Below, piece after piece: positions 7,590 through 16,240 of a stretch of 52,678 nt of DNA. The DNA lies in NCBI RefSeq assembly GCF_902388705.1, contig NZ_CABMQJ010000012.1:1-52678 (forward strand). Direction: 5' to 3'. A program made the position numbers and the translations under genes. Source of the stretch: an uncultured Alistipes sp. (GTDB taxonomy: Bacteria; Bacteroidota; Bacteroidia; Bacteroidales; Rikenellaceae). A model generated the notes under the pieces. It was not told the origin of the DNA, made no database searches, and worked only from the letters and a program-made list of their open reading frames with translations. Each line of letters starts with the position of its first letter. The first letter of the stretch is position 1.

Positions 7590-10418
7590 ATGTTTCAGAC
7601 AGAGCGATATGACGCTTTTTTGCGCGAGATCGGCGGATTCGTTCCCCGGGAGCGTATTTATACGGACCACCTGCGGCGGTTGGCGTGGGGAACCGATGCG
7701 GGCTTTTACCGGCTCGTTCCGCAAATCGTCGTCCGTTCGCAGGGCGAGGAGGAGGTGGCCCGCCTGCTGCGGGCGGCCTTCCGGCTGCAGCTGCCCGTGA
7801 CCTTCCGGGCTGCCGGAACCAGCCTTTCGGGGCAGGCAATCAGCGATTCGATTCTGATTGTGGCGGGGAAAAATTGGGAGAGTTATGAAATCTCGCCCGA
7901 CGGGGAGCGGATTCGCATGCAGCCGGGGATTGTGGGGCAGCGCGTCAACGAACTGCTGAAACCTTACGGCCGGAAATTCGCTCCCGACCCCGCTTCGGTC
8001 AAGAGCGCCATGGTGGGCGGCATCGTGATGAACAATGCCTCGGGCATGAACTGCGGTACCCATGCCAACAGCGACAAGGAGCTACTCTCGGTGCGTGTCG
8101 TGCTGGCCGACGGGACGAGGCTCGATACGGGCGACGGGCAAAGCCGTGCGGCATTCGCACGAAGCCATCCGGAGTTTATCCGCCGCATCGAGGCACTGCG
8201 CGACAGGGTGCGTGCCGACGGCGTGCTCGCCGGGCGTATCCGGCGTAAATACGCAATCAAAAACGTTACGGGGCTGAACATCCTGCCTTTCGTACGTTTC
8301 GACGACCCGTTCGAGATTATCGCCCACCTGATGGTCGGTTCGGAGGGGACGCTGGCTTTCCTCTCGGAGGTCGTCATGCGGACGGCCTACGACTATCCCT
8401 CGAAAGCGAGTGCGATGCTCTATTTCGGGGATATCCGCGAAGCCTGCCGTGCGGTGGTGGCGATGAAGAAGCTGGTCGACGAGCACGGCGAATGGATTGT
8501 CCGGGGCGCGGAGCTGCTCGACAGCAAATCGCTCTCGGCGGTCGGCGATCCGACGGGCGAAGGGCTGACGGCGGTGCTGACCGAAACGATGGCCCGCACG
8601 CCGGAGGAACTGCACCGCAATATAAAGGTTATCGAAGCGGCGCTGGCACCGTTCCGCACCTCTGTTCCCGTGCGATTTACCGATTGTCCGGAAGAGTACG
8701 CGAAATACTGGGCTGTCCGTTCGGGTATTTTTCCGTCGGTGGGCGGCACGCGTCCGCTGGGGACGACCTCCCTGATTGAGGACGTGGCCTTCCACATCGA
8801 CGACCTGCCCGATGCGACGGCCGACCTGCAGGAGCTGATTGCCCGCCACGGCTACGACGATGCCTGCATCTACGGACATGCGTTGGAGGGTAACTACCAT
8901 TTTATCATCAACCAGTCGTTCGGCACGCAGGCCGAAGTCGACCGTTACGAGGCGCTGATGGACGACGTGGTGCGGCTGGTCGTGGATAAATACGACGGTT
9001 CGCTCAAGGCCGAGCACGGTACGGGCCGCAACATGGCGCCGTTCGTCCGCAGGGAGTGGGGCGATGAGGCGTATGCCGTCATGAAAGCCGTCAAGGAGCT
9101 TTTCGACCCCGGCAACCTGCTCAATCCCGGGGTGATTTTCAACGACGATCCGAAATGCCACCTGCGGAATTTCAAGCCCCTGCCGCTGACCGATCCGCAC
9201 GTCGACCGCTGTATCGAATGCGGTTTTTGCGAGGTCAACTGCCTGACGTGCGGCTTTACGCTCTCGTCGCGGCAGCGCATCGTCATCCGCCGTGAAATCT
9301 CGCGCCTGAAACAGACGGGCGAAGACGCAGCGCGGCTGGCGGAACTGGAGAAGGGTTACCGTTATCCCGGGAACCAGACCTGTGCGGGCGACGGCCTGTG
9401 TTCGATGTCGTGCCCGATGGGCATCAACACGGGCGAGCTGACCCACGAACTGCGTCGCGGGGAGCTGCCCCGGGGCGGTGCGGGCTGGCGGGCCGGGGAT
9501 TTTGCCGCCCGCCATTTCGCAGGGGTGAAATCGGCATTGCGGCCCGTGCTCACGCTGGCCGATACCGCCCATGCGGTGTTGGGGACGAAAGCCATGTCCG
9601 GCCTGGCAAACGGCCTGCACAGGCTGGGCGTGCCGCTGTGGACACCCGCCATGCCGAAAGCCTACCGCAAACGCCTCGGACCGGCGACTTCCCCCGAAGT
9701 GGTTCCGGAGCCGCTGCGCGTCGTCTATTTCCCGAGTTGTATCAACCAGACGATGGGGCTGGCGCGTCGGTCGCCCGTGGATGTACCGCTGGTCGACAAG
9801 ATGGAGGCTTTGCTTCGCAAGGCCGGTTGCGAAGTGATTTATCCCCGGAACATGGAGAAGCTCTGCTGCGGTACGATTTGGGAGAGCAAGGGCATGCCCG
9901 ACATTGCCGACCGCAAGGTCGCGGAACTGGAAGAGGCGCTGTGGCAGGCGAGCGACGGCGGGCGCTATCCCGTGCTTTGCGATCAGAGCCCCTGCCTGCA
10001 CCGCATGCGGGAGAAGATAGGGCGCATGAAACTCTATGAACCTGCCGGATTTATCTGGACTTTCCTGCGCGAGAGGCTCGAATTTATACCGACCGGGCGT
10101 CCCGTGGCCGTGCATGTCACCTGCTCGATGCGCCGCATGGGGCTGGCCGATACGATTGTGGCGCTTGCGAAGCTCTGTTCGGCGCATGTGTTCGTACCTG
10201 CGCAGGTCGGATGCTGCGGGTTTGCCGGCGACCGCGGATTCCTTCGTCCGGAGGTGAATGCGTATGCGCTGCGCAAACTGCGGCCGCAGCTTGTGCGCGA
10301 GGGGATTGCCGTCGGTTACTCCAACAGCCGCACCTGCGAAATCGGGCTGACGACGCATGCCGGGATTCCGTATGTTTCGATTGCCTACCTGGTCGACGAA
10401 TGCACCCGTGCGAAATGA
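7590..10418 (+). CDS. FAD-linked oxidase fused to Fe-S/CCG reductase module (YdiJ / D-lactate dehydrogenase-like)
   Basis: 942 residues. The N-terminal PCMH-type FAD domain (about 15-270) contains TFRAAGTSLSGQAIS and MVGGIVMNNASGMNCG. A D-lactate dehydrogenase-type C-domain follows (about 300-525), ending ELFDPGNLLNPGVI. Next come two cluster motifs: CIECGFCEVNC at about 541 and CAGDGLCSMSC at about 597. Two CCG domains of the GlpC/LutA type carry LCCG (about 759) and GCCGF (about 875). This order is that of E. coli YdiJ and related enzymes oxidising D-2-hydroxyacids such as D-2-hydroxyglutarate or D-lactate, with electrons going to the quinone pool. Exact substrate is not determinable. It is a single-gene unit with its own terminator. 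Confidence 0.88.
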   Translation: MFQTERYDAFLREIGGFVPRERIYTDHLRRLAWGTDAGFYRLVPQIVVRSQGEEEVARLLRAAFRLQLPVTFRAAGTSLSGQAISDSILIVAGKNWESYEISPDGERIRMQPGIVGQRVNELLKPYGRKFAPDPASVKSAMVGGIVMNNASGMNCGTHANSDKELLSVRVVLADGTRLDTGDGQSRAAFARSHPEFIRRIEALRDRVRADGVLAGRIRRKYAIKNVTGLNILPFVRFDDPFEIIAHLMVGSEGTLAFLSEVVMRTAYDYPSKASAMLYFGDIREACRAVVAMKKLVDEHGEWIVRGAELLDSKSLSAVGDPTGEGLTAVLTETMARTPEELHRNIKVIEAALAPFRTSVPVRFTDCPEEYAKYWAVRSGIFPSVGGTRPLGTTSLIEDVAFHIDDLPDATADLQELIARHGYDDACIYGHALEGNYHFIINQSFGTQAEVDRYEALMDDVVRLVVDKYDGSLKAEHGTGRNMAPFVRREWGDEAYAVMKAVKELFDPGNLLNPGVIFNDDPKCHLRNFKPLPLTDPHVDRCIECGFCEVNCLTCGFTLSSRQRIVIRREISRLKQTGEDAARLAELEKGYRYPGNQTCAGDGLCSMSCPMGINTGELTHELRRGELPRGGAGWRAGDFAARHFAGVKSALRPVLTLADTAHAVLGTKAMSGLANGLHRLGVPLWTPAMPKAYRKRLGPATSPEVVPEPLRVVYFPSCINQTMGLARRSPVDVPLVDKMEALLRKAGCEVIYPRNMEKLCCGTIWESKGMPDIADRKVAELEEALWQASDGGRYPVLCDQSPCLHRMREKIGRMKLYEPAGFIWTFLRERLEFIPTGRPVAVHVTCSMRRMGLADTIVALAKLCSAHVFVPAQVGCCGFAGDRGFLRPEVNAYALRKLRPQLVREGIAVGYSNSRTCEIGLTTHAGIPYVSIAYLVDECTRAK

Positions 10419-10482
10419 CCGGGCGGTGCGGCGCCGGGGCCGGTTCTCGTAACCTGCTGTATCTTTTCTGAAATGATATGCC

Positions 10483-10518
10483 GTGCGACCCGCCCATTTC
10501 GGGCGGGCCGCACGTTTT
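10483..10518 (+). terminator. Terminator after the FAD/Fe-S oxidoreductase
   Basis: Stem GTGCG-A-CCCGCCC (10483-10495) pairs with GGGCGGG-C-CGCAC (10501-10513) with one mismatch and a 5-nt loop, followed by GTTTTG. Confidence 0.8.
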
Positions 10519-10604
10519 GCGTTGCTGTGGGTCGGAAAGGGGAGCGAATGTTAGAAAACTGATTTTTTGTTTTAGAATTCTGACCTTTTGCATTTTATTT
10601 CGTA

Positions 10605-10642
10605 TTTGGATGCGGAAAAGTTAATGAAAACCGCTATATTTG
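10605..10642 (+). promoter_or_regulatory. Probable promoter of the rhamnosidase gene
   Basis: TATATTTG at 10635-10642 fits the -7 consensus, 50 bp before the start. A TTTG at 10605-10608 is 26 bp upstream, longer than the usual spacing, so only the -7 part is well supported. Confidence 0.5.
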
Positions 10643-10692
10643 GCTGTAAAGGAAATAAAAACAACCAGAAGCGAAACTAAACCTAATCCATT

Positions 10693-13467
10693 ATGAAAAA
10701 AGTATTATTGCTGTTTCCGTTGTTGTTCGGATGCCTGTGGGCTGTTGCCGCGGGCGAATTCCGGGCCGCGGAACTCCGGTGCGATTACCGGGACAATCCG
10801 TTGTCCGTCAATACCCTGACGCCGCAGTTCAGTTGGCAGACCCTTTCCGTCGGCCGCGGGTTCCTGCAGTCGGGCTACCAGATTCAGGTCGCCGCCGACC
10901 CCGCCGATTTGGAGCGGGGTAAAAAACTGTTGTGGGACGAACGGCGCAAATCCGACGCTTCGCTGCATGTGCGTTATGCGGGTCGTGCGCTGGAGCCCGG
11001 CCGCAGCTATTACTGGCGTGTGCGGGTGACCGACCAGTCGGGCCATGTTTCGCCGTGGAGCGAAACGCACTGTTTTTCGGTCGGCCTGCTCGGACGGGGC
11101 GACTGGGGCGGCGCCGAATGGATTGCTTTCGAGGAGCTGCCCGACAGCCTGCGCGTGGTGCCGGGACAGGAGTTCAACAAGATTAAAATCGGCGACCGCA
11201 AGACGGCGCTCAACCGCCTGCCGCAGTTCCGCCGCGAAGTGGCGCTGGACAAGCCCGTGAAGCGGGCCGTGGTCTATGTGAGCGGCCTGGGGCAGTTCGA
11301 ACTGTTCCTGAACGGCGAAAAGGTCGGCGACAACTTCCTCGATCCCGCGTGGAGCGATTACGACAAGCAGGTTTGTTACCAGACGTTCGACATTACCGGG
11401 GAGTTGCAGCGCGGGGCCAATGTCTTCGGCGTAATGCTCGGCAACGGGTTGTATAACGTGCCGCGCGAACGCTATTTCAAGGCGCTCATCAGTTTCGGAT
11501 ACCCCAAGATGATTTTCAAAGCGGAGATCGAATATGCAGACGGTACGCGTGAAACGGTCGTCAGCGACCGTACGTGGCGCGTGACCGAGAGTCCCGTGAC
11601 TTACAGCAGTATTTTCGGCGGGGAGGATTACGATGCCACACGCGAGTGTACGGGCTGGATGCAGCCCGCGTACGACGCTTCGGCGTGGAGCGTGCCCCTG
11701 GTTACGACCCAGCGCGGCGAGCTGATCGCTCCCGTCGCCGAGCCCGTACGGGTGATGGAGGAGTTCCCGGTGGTGTCGATTCGCAAGACCCGCCACGGAA
11801 AATGGCTGTACGACATGGGCCAGAACTTCTCCGGCACGGTGCAAATCGAGGTCAGCGGTAAGCGGGGTCAGCGCGTGCAACTCAATACGACCGAGTTGTT
11901 CAATTTCGAGTGCGACTCGATAACCGAGTGCGGCGGTTACCGCGGCGAATACCGCCTTACCTATACGTTGAGGGGCGACGAGTCGGAAACATGGCATCCG
12001 CAGTTCACCTATTTCGGCCAGCGTTACGTGCTGGTCGGCGGAGCCGTTCCCGCGGGGGAGGAGAATCCCGACGGGCTGCCCGAAATCATCTCGCTGCGCG
12101 GCCTGCACACCCGCAACGCCACGCAGACGGCCGGAACGTTCCACTGCTCGAACGACCTGCTCAACAAGACCGAGCAGCTTATTTCGTGGGGCATCAAGGG
12201 CAATATGGTCAGCTATTTCACCGACTGCCCCCACCGCGAGAAACTGCCGTGGATCGAGCAGCTGCACCTGATGTTCGGGTCGCTGCAGTCCAAATTCGAC
12301 GTTTATACGCTCTATGACAAGATGCTGACCGATATGGAACTGGCGCAGACCCCCGAGGGGCTCATCCCCGACATCTGCCCCGAATACGTTACGTTCCTCG
12401 ACGGGTTCCGCGACTCGCCCGAATGGGGCAGCGCCTTTGTGCTGGCTCCGTGGCTGGTTTACGAATATTACGGGGATTTCCGCCTGGTCGAGCGGCATTA
12501 CGAGGCGATGAAGCGTTATGTGGATTACCTCACTTCGAAAGCCGACGGGCACATCCTCTCGCACGGTCTGGGCGACTGGTGCGACCTCGGCCCGAAATAT
12601 CCCGGACGGGCGCAGCTCACTTCGCTGGCCGGGACGGCTACACCTATCTATTATATGGATGCCGTGACAATCTGCAAGGCGGCTGAAAAGATGGGGCGCA
12701 GGGCCGATGCCGCGAAATACGGGCAGCTCGCAAAAGACATTCGTGCCGCCTACAATGCGAAATACTACCATCCCGAAACCGGCAGCTACGACAAGAACAG
12801 CCAGGCCGGCAATGCGCTGGCGCTCTATTCGGGCATCTGCGAGCCGCAGAACCGCGACGCCGTGCTGGCAAACCTGGTGCAGGACATCCGCAGCCGCGGC
12901 AATGCGCTGACGGCGGGCGACGTGGGGTACAACTACGTGCTTCGCGCGTTGGAGCAGAGCGGGAATTCGCAGGTCATCTTCGACATGAATTCGCGCTATG
13001 ACGTGTACGGTTACGGCTATATGCTGGCACAAGGAGCTACGGCGCTGCCCGAATCGTGGCAGGCGCTGGCTAAAAAGTCGCATAACCACCTGATGCTGGG
13101 ACACCTGCTCGAATGGTTCTATACCTATGTGGGCGGTATCCGCCGCGACGATTCGACGCAGGCATACAAAAAGTTCATCGTGCGTCCCGAAATCGTGGGC
13201 GACCTGCGCAGCGCCGAGGCGTCGTTCCGTTCGCCGTACGGGTTGATTCGCAGCGAGTGGACGACCGAACAGGGCGGTTTCGATTTGTTGGTGGAGGTGC
13301 CTGCCAACACCACGGCGCGGATTTACGTGCCTGCATCCGCCAAGAGCCGCATCAGCGAAAGCGGACTGGACGTGTCGCAGTGCAAGGATGTCGAACAACT
13401 CGGCGCAGAGGAGGGCTACCGTATCTTCGGCGTGGGGTCGGGAATCTACCGTTTCAGCGTGCGATAA
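10693..13467 (+). CDS. Secreted alpha-L-rhamnosidase, glycoside hydrolase family 78
   Basis: 924 residues with a Sec signal peptide (MKKVLLLFPLLFGCLWAVAAG). Releases terminal L-rhamnose from plant glycosides or polysaccharides by inversion. Domain order follows GH78: N-terminal beta domain (LSVNTLTPQFSWQ near 35-47, SYYWRVRVTD), the rhamnosidase N domain (VYVSGLGQFELFLNGEKVG, 195-213), a second beta domain, then the (alpha/alpha)6 barrel with DCPHREKLPWIEQ (about 510-522) holding catalytic acidic residues, and HLLEWFY (Glu about 807) near the end. A C-terminal beta-sandwich closes the protein. No SusC/SusD pair or other carbohydrate-active gene is adjacent, so it is an orphan enzyme here rather than part of a polysaccharide utilisation locus. 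Confidence 0.9.
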   Translation: MKKVLLLFPLLFGCLWAVAAGEFRAAELRCDYRDNPLSVNTLTPQFSWQTLSVGRGFLQSGYQIQVAADPADLERGKKLLWDERRKSDASLHVRYAGRALEPGRSYYWRVRVTDQSGHVSPWSETHCFSVGLLGRGDWGGAEWIAFEELPDSLRVVPGQEFNKIKIGDRKTALNRLPQFRREVALDKPVKRAVVYVSGLGQFELFLNGEKVGDNFLDPAWSDYDKQVCYQTFDITGELQRGANVFGVMLGNGLYNVPRERYFKALISFGYPKMIFKAEIEYADGTRETVVSDRTWRVTESPVTYSSIFGGEDYDATRECTGWMQPAYDASAWSVPLVTTQRGELIAPVAEPVRVMEEFPVVSIRKTRHGKWLYDMGQNFSGTVQIEVSGKRGQRVQLNTTELFNFECDSITECGGYRGEYRLTYTLRGDESETWHPQFTYFGQRYVLVGGAVPAGEENPDGLPEIISLRGLHTRNATQTAGTFHCSNDLLNKTEQLISWGIKGNMVSYFTDCPHREKLPWIEQLHLMFGSLQSKFDVYTLYDKMLTDMELAQTPEGLIPDICPEYVTFLDGFRDSPEWGSAFVLAPWLVYEYYGDFRLVERHYEAMKRYVDYLTSKADGHILSHGLGDWCDLGPKYPGRAQLTSLAGTATPIYYMDAVTICKAAEKMGRRADAAKYGQLAKDIRAAYNAKYYHPETGSYDKNSQAGNALALYSGICEPQNRDAVLANLVQDIRSRGNALTAGDVGYNYVLRALEQSGNSQVIFDMNSRYDVYGYGYMLAQGATALPESWQALAKKSHNHLMLGHLLEWFYTYVGGIRRDDSTQAYKKFIVRPEIVGDLRSAEASFRSPYGLIRSEWTTEQGGFDLLVEVPANTTARIYVPASAKSRISESGLDVSQCKDVEQLGAEEGYRIFGVGSGIYRFSVR

Positions 13468-13481
13468 ACAGGCTGGACAGG

Positions 13482-13524
13482 ACAAAAGGGGCCGTACTTT
13501 CGGGGTGCGGCCCCTTTTGTTTTC
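13482..13524 (+). terminator. Terminator after the rhamnosidase gene
   Basis: A 13-bp perfect stem (13482-13494 with 13508-13520) with a 13-nt loop ends in TTTTGTTTTC. The rest of the 303-bp gap to the next gene holds a promoter and a long leader. Confidence 0.85.
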
Positions 13525-13610
13525 GACGCACGAGCGGTTGTTCCCGCTTGCCGGGCTCCGGCTGCGGGGGCGGGCTGGAATACCTCTGCCGGCAATGTAT
13601 CCGGCGGGTG

Positions 13611-13642
13611 GTTGCAGTTTTTAATAATATTTACTATCTTTG
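13611..13642 (+). promoter_or_regulatory. Promoter of the HTH-cupin / acyl-CoA ligase operon
   Basis: GTTG (13611-13614), 20-bp spacer, TATCTTTG (13635-13642). The implied leader to the ATG at 13771 is about 120 nt. Confidence 0.6.
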
Positions 13643-13770
13643 CCCCGATGCCTTGTGTGAAAATCCGCATGGATGTTTGTTGGAGGCTGAAATCGGTAAC
13701 TTGCAAATCGTAACTTCGAAACGCTGTATTTGTGAAAAACCGAGCCGATTTGTCAACTATAAATAAAGAA

Positions 13771-14328
13771 ATGATGTGTGATGCGATTAAATCGATAGCG
13801 AACCGTTTGCGCGGGCTGCGCGACGTGCTCGAACTTTCGGAGCAGGAGGTTGCGGACAGTTGTCACCTGTCGGTCGAGGAGTACCGGGCGATGGAGAGCG
13901 GCAACGTCGATATTTCGGTGAACGTGCTGCAAACCATATCCCGCCGTTACGGAATCAGCCTCGATGTGCTGATGTTCGGGGAGGAGCCCAAGATGAGTTC
14001 CTATTTCATTACCCGTGCCGGGGCGGGCGTGTCGGTTGAACGGCGCAAAGCCTACAAATACGAGGCTCTGGCCTCGGGATTCCGCGACCGGAAAGCCGAT
14101 CCGTTCATCGTGACAGTGGAGCCTTCGCTCGCCGACGCCCCGATGCACCTGAACAGCCACGAGGGACAGGAGATGAATTATGTGCTGGAAGGGCGTCTGC
14201 TGCTTTCGCTGAACGGCAAGGAACTGACATTGAACGTAGGCGACAGCCTCTATTTCGATTCGAGCCTGCCGCACGGGATGAAAGCGCTCGACGGGAAACC
14301 GGTTCGGTTTTTGGCTATAATAATGTAA
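13771..14328 (+). CDS. XRE-type HTH regulator with C-terminal cupin domain
   Basis: 185 residues from ATG 13771; an in-frame GTG at 13732 would add 13 residues. The N-terminal helix-turn-helix (about 8-65) reads LRDVLELSEQEVADSCHLSVEEYRAMESG, a lambda-repressor-like DNA-binding domain. A cupin_2 beta-barrel (about 105-185) has HLNSHEGQEMNYVLEGRL and GDSLYFDSSLPHG, where His and Glu could bind a metal or small ligand. The gene is 5 bp before an acyl-CoA ligase, so it probably senses an acid or acyl ligand and controls that gene; the ligand is inferred. Related regulator/ligase pairs are common in Bacteroidota. Confidence 0.85.
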   Translation: MMCDAIKSIANRLRGLRDVLELSEQEVADSCHLSVEEYRAMESGNVDISVNVLQTISRRYGISLDVLMFGEEPKMSSYFITRAGAGVSVERRKAYKYEALASGFRDRKADPFIVTVEPSLADAPMHLNSHEGQEMNYVLEGRLLLSLNGKELTLNVGDSLYFDSSLPHGMKALDGKPVRFLAIIM

Positions 14329-14333
14329 GGCGT

Positions 14334-15992
14334 ATGGTAGAGAGATTTTTGACCCGGACGACATTTTCCTCACAGGAGGATTATATAAGGAATTTTCATA
14401 TCCGCGTCCCTGAAAACTTCAATTTCGGCTACGACGTAGTGGATGCCTATGCTGCGGAGCAGCCCGGCAAAAAGGCGCTGCTGTGGACGAACGACCAGGG
14501 CGCGGAAATCCAGTTCACGTTCGCCGACATGAAACGCGAGACCGACCGCACGGCCTCTTATTTCCAGAGCCTCGGCATTGGCAAGGGGGATGTGGTGATG
14601 CTGATTCTTAAGCGCCGCTACGAATTTTGGTTCTCCATCCTGGCGCTGCATAAACTGGGGGCGGTCGTAATCCCGGCGACCCACCTGCTGACCAAAAAAG
14701 ACGTCGTTTACAGGTGCAACATGGCCGGAATCAAGGCGATTGTCGCGGCGGGAGAACGGGTGATCACCGACCATATCGCGGCGGCCATGCCCGAAAGCCC
14801 GACTACGGAGCTGCTGATTAGCGTGGGGCCTGAAATTCCCGACGGGTTTCTCGATTTCCATGCGGGAATAGCATCCGCGGCACCTTTCGTGCGCCCGCGG
14901 CATGTGAATACCAACGACGATATCATGATGATGTATTTCACCTCCGGCACGACGGGCGAGCCCAAGATGGTCGCCCACGACTTCACCTATCCGCTGGGGC
15001 ATATCAGCACGGGCTGTTTCTGGCACAACCTCCACGACGGCAGCCTCCACCTGACGATTGCCGATACCGGGTGGGCGAAGGCCGCCTGGGGCAAGCTTTA
15101 CGGGCAGTGGATTGCCGGCGCCAATATTTTCGTCTACGACCACGAGAAATTCACGCCTGCCGACATCCTGCACAAAATCGAGCAGTACCGCATAACCTCC
15201 CTGTGTGCGCCTCCCACGATTTACCGCTTCCTGATTCGCGAAGACCTCTCGAAGTACGACCTGTCGTCGCTCGAGTACTGTACGACGGCCGGCGAAGCGT
15301 TGAACGGTGCGGTTTACGATACGTTCAAACGCCTGACCGGCGTTCGCCTGATGGAGGGATTCGGACAGACCGAAACGACGCTGACCCTCGCCACATTCCC
15401 GTGGATGGAGCCTAAGCCCGGCAGCATGGGCGTGCCCAATCCCCAATATGAAATCGACCTGCTGACATCCGGCGGCCGTCCGGCCGAGGACGGCGAGCAG
15501 GGGCAGATCGTAATCCGCACCGACAAAGGAAAGCCGCTGGGGCTTTTCAAGGAGTATTACCTGAACGACGAACTGACGCACGAAACGTGGCATGACGGAT
15601 ATTACTATACGGGCGACGTGGCCTGGCGCGACGAGGACGGCTATTACTGGTTCGTGGGGCGTGCCGACGACGTAATCAAGAGTTCGGGCTACCGCATCGG
15701 GCCTTTCGAGGTGGAAAGCGCCCTGATGACGCATCCCGCCGTGGTGGAGTGCGCCATTACGGGCGTTCCCGACGAAATCCGCGGGCAGGTGGTCAAGGCT
15801 ACGATTATCCTCGGGGAGAAGTACCGGGAGCAGGCCGGGGAGGCGCTGGTCAAGGAGTTGCAGGATCATGTAAAGCAGATTACGGCGCCTTATAAGTATC
15901 CGCGAATAATCGAATTCGTCGATGAACTGCCCAAGACGATCAGCGGTAAAATCCGCCGTAAGGAGATACGGAGCGGGGATGAGAAGCGGTAG
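14334..15992 (+). CDS. Acyl-CoA synthetase (AMP-forming), medium-chain/acetyl-CoA ligase type
   Basis: 552 residues of the ANL superfamily. Activates a carboxylic acid with ATP and transfers it to CoA. Signature motifs in order: phosphate loop YFTSGTTGEPK (about 201-211), GFGQTETT (about 342-349), YYTGDVAWRDEDGYYWFVGR with the hinge Asp, DDVIKSSGYRIGPFEVE, and the catalytic Lys motif SGKIRRKEIR near the end. The overall pattern (GDVVMLILKRRYEFWFSILA, GWAKAAWGKLYGQW) is that of the ACSM/medium-chain or butyrate-type ligases, not the acetate-specific Acs. The chain length of the substrate is not clear. Cotranscribed with the upstream HTH-cupin regulator. Confidence 0.88.
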   Translation: MVERFLTRTTFSSQEDYIRNFHIRVPENFNFGYDVVDAYAAEQPGKKALLWTNDQGAEIQFTFADMKRETDRTASYFQSLGIGKGDVVMLILKRRYEFWFSILALHKLGAVVIPATHLLTKKDVVYRCNMAGIKAIVAAGERVITDHIAAAMPESPTTELLISVGPEIPDGFLDFHAGIASAAPFVRPRHVNTNDDIMMMYFTSGTTGEPKMVAHDFTYPLGHISTGCFWHNLHDGSLHLTIADTGWAKAAWGKLYGQWIAGANIFVYDHEKFTPADILHKIEQYRITSLCAPPTIYRFLIREDLSKYDLSSLEYCTTAGEALNGAVYDTFKRLTGVRLMEGFGQTETTLTLATFPWMEPKPGSMGVPNPQYEIDLLTSGGRPAEDGEQGQIVIRTDKGKPLGLFKEYYLNDELTHETWHDGYYYTGDVAWRDEDGYYWFVGRADDVIKSSGYRIGPFEVESALMTHPAVVECAITGVPDEIRGQVVKATIILGEKYREQAGEALVKELQDHVKQITAPYKYPRIIEFVDELPKTISGKIRRKEIRSGDEKR

Positions 15993-16017
15993 CTTCTCCG
16001 TCGGCTCCGGAGGGAAA

Positions 16018-16054
16018 AACAAAGCGGTTGCGAGAATATCGCAACCGCTTTGTT
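16018..16054. terminator. Bidirectional terminator, acyl-CoA ligase and tRNA(CAT)
   Basis: A 16-bp perfect stem (16018-16033 with 16039-16054), 5-nt loop. The ends give a T-run on the plus strand (CTTTGTT) and TTGTTTTTCC on the minus strand, where it lies 6 bp beyond the tRNA 3' end. Confidence 0.9.
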
Positions 16055-16059
16055 ATGAG

Positions 16060-16133
16060 TGGACCCAGAGGGGCATGATCCCACGACCTTCGGATTATGA
16101 GTCCGCTGCTCTGACCAACTGAGCTATGGGTCC
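16060..16133 (-). tRNA. tRNA with CAT anticodon (elongator Met or Ile2), atypical T-arm
   Basis: 74 nt without encoded CCA. The acceptor GGACCCA/TGGGTCC and D-stem GCTC/GAGC are perfect, and the anticodon loop is CTCATAA. It is not an initiator tRNA, which begins with an unpaired C1. Whether the C34 is lysidine-modified (Ile2) or not (Met) cannot be read from sequence. Oddities: the T-loop is ATCATGC where TTCRANN is expected, so A54 and T58 replace T54 and A58; T50-T64 in the T-stem and G27-A43 in the anticodon stem are mismatched. The strong terminator and promoter motif suggest it is expressed. Confidence 0.88.
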
Positions 16134-16164
16134 GTCCTGCGGCCTTTGGCGGGCGCCGCGGGCA

Positions 16165-16172
16165 CAAAGATA
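16165..16172 (-). promoter_or_regulatory. -7 promoter motif for tRNA(CAT)
   Basis: The minus strand reads TATCTTTG 32 bp before the tRNA 5' end. Confidence 0.5.
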
Positions 16173-16240
16173 GCAAAACAAATCCGAATTCCCAATATGG
16201 TGCGGCGAATTTTTAGCGTGCGGGCCCTCCGGTATGGCTG

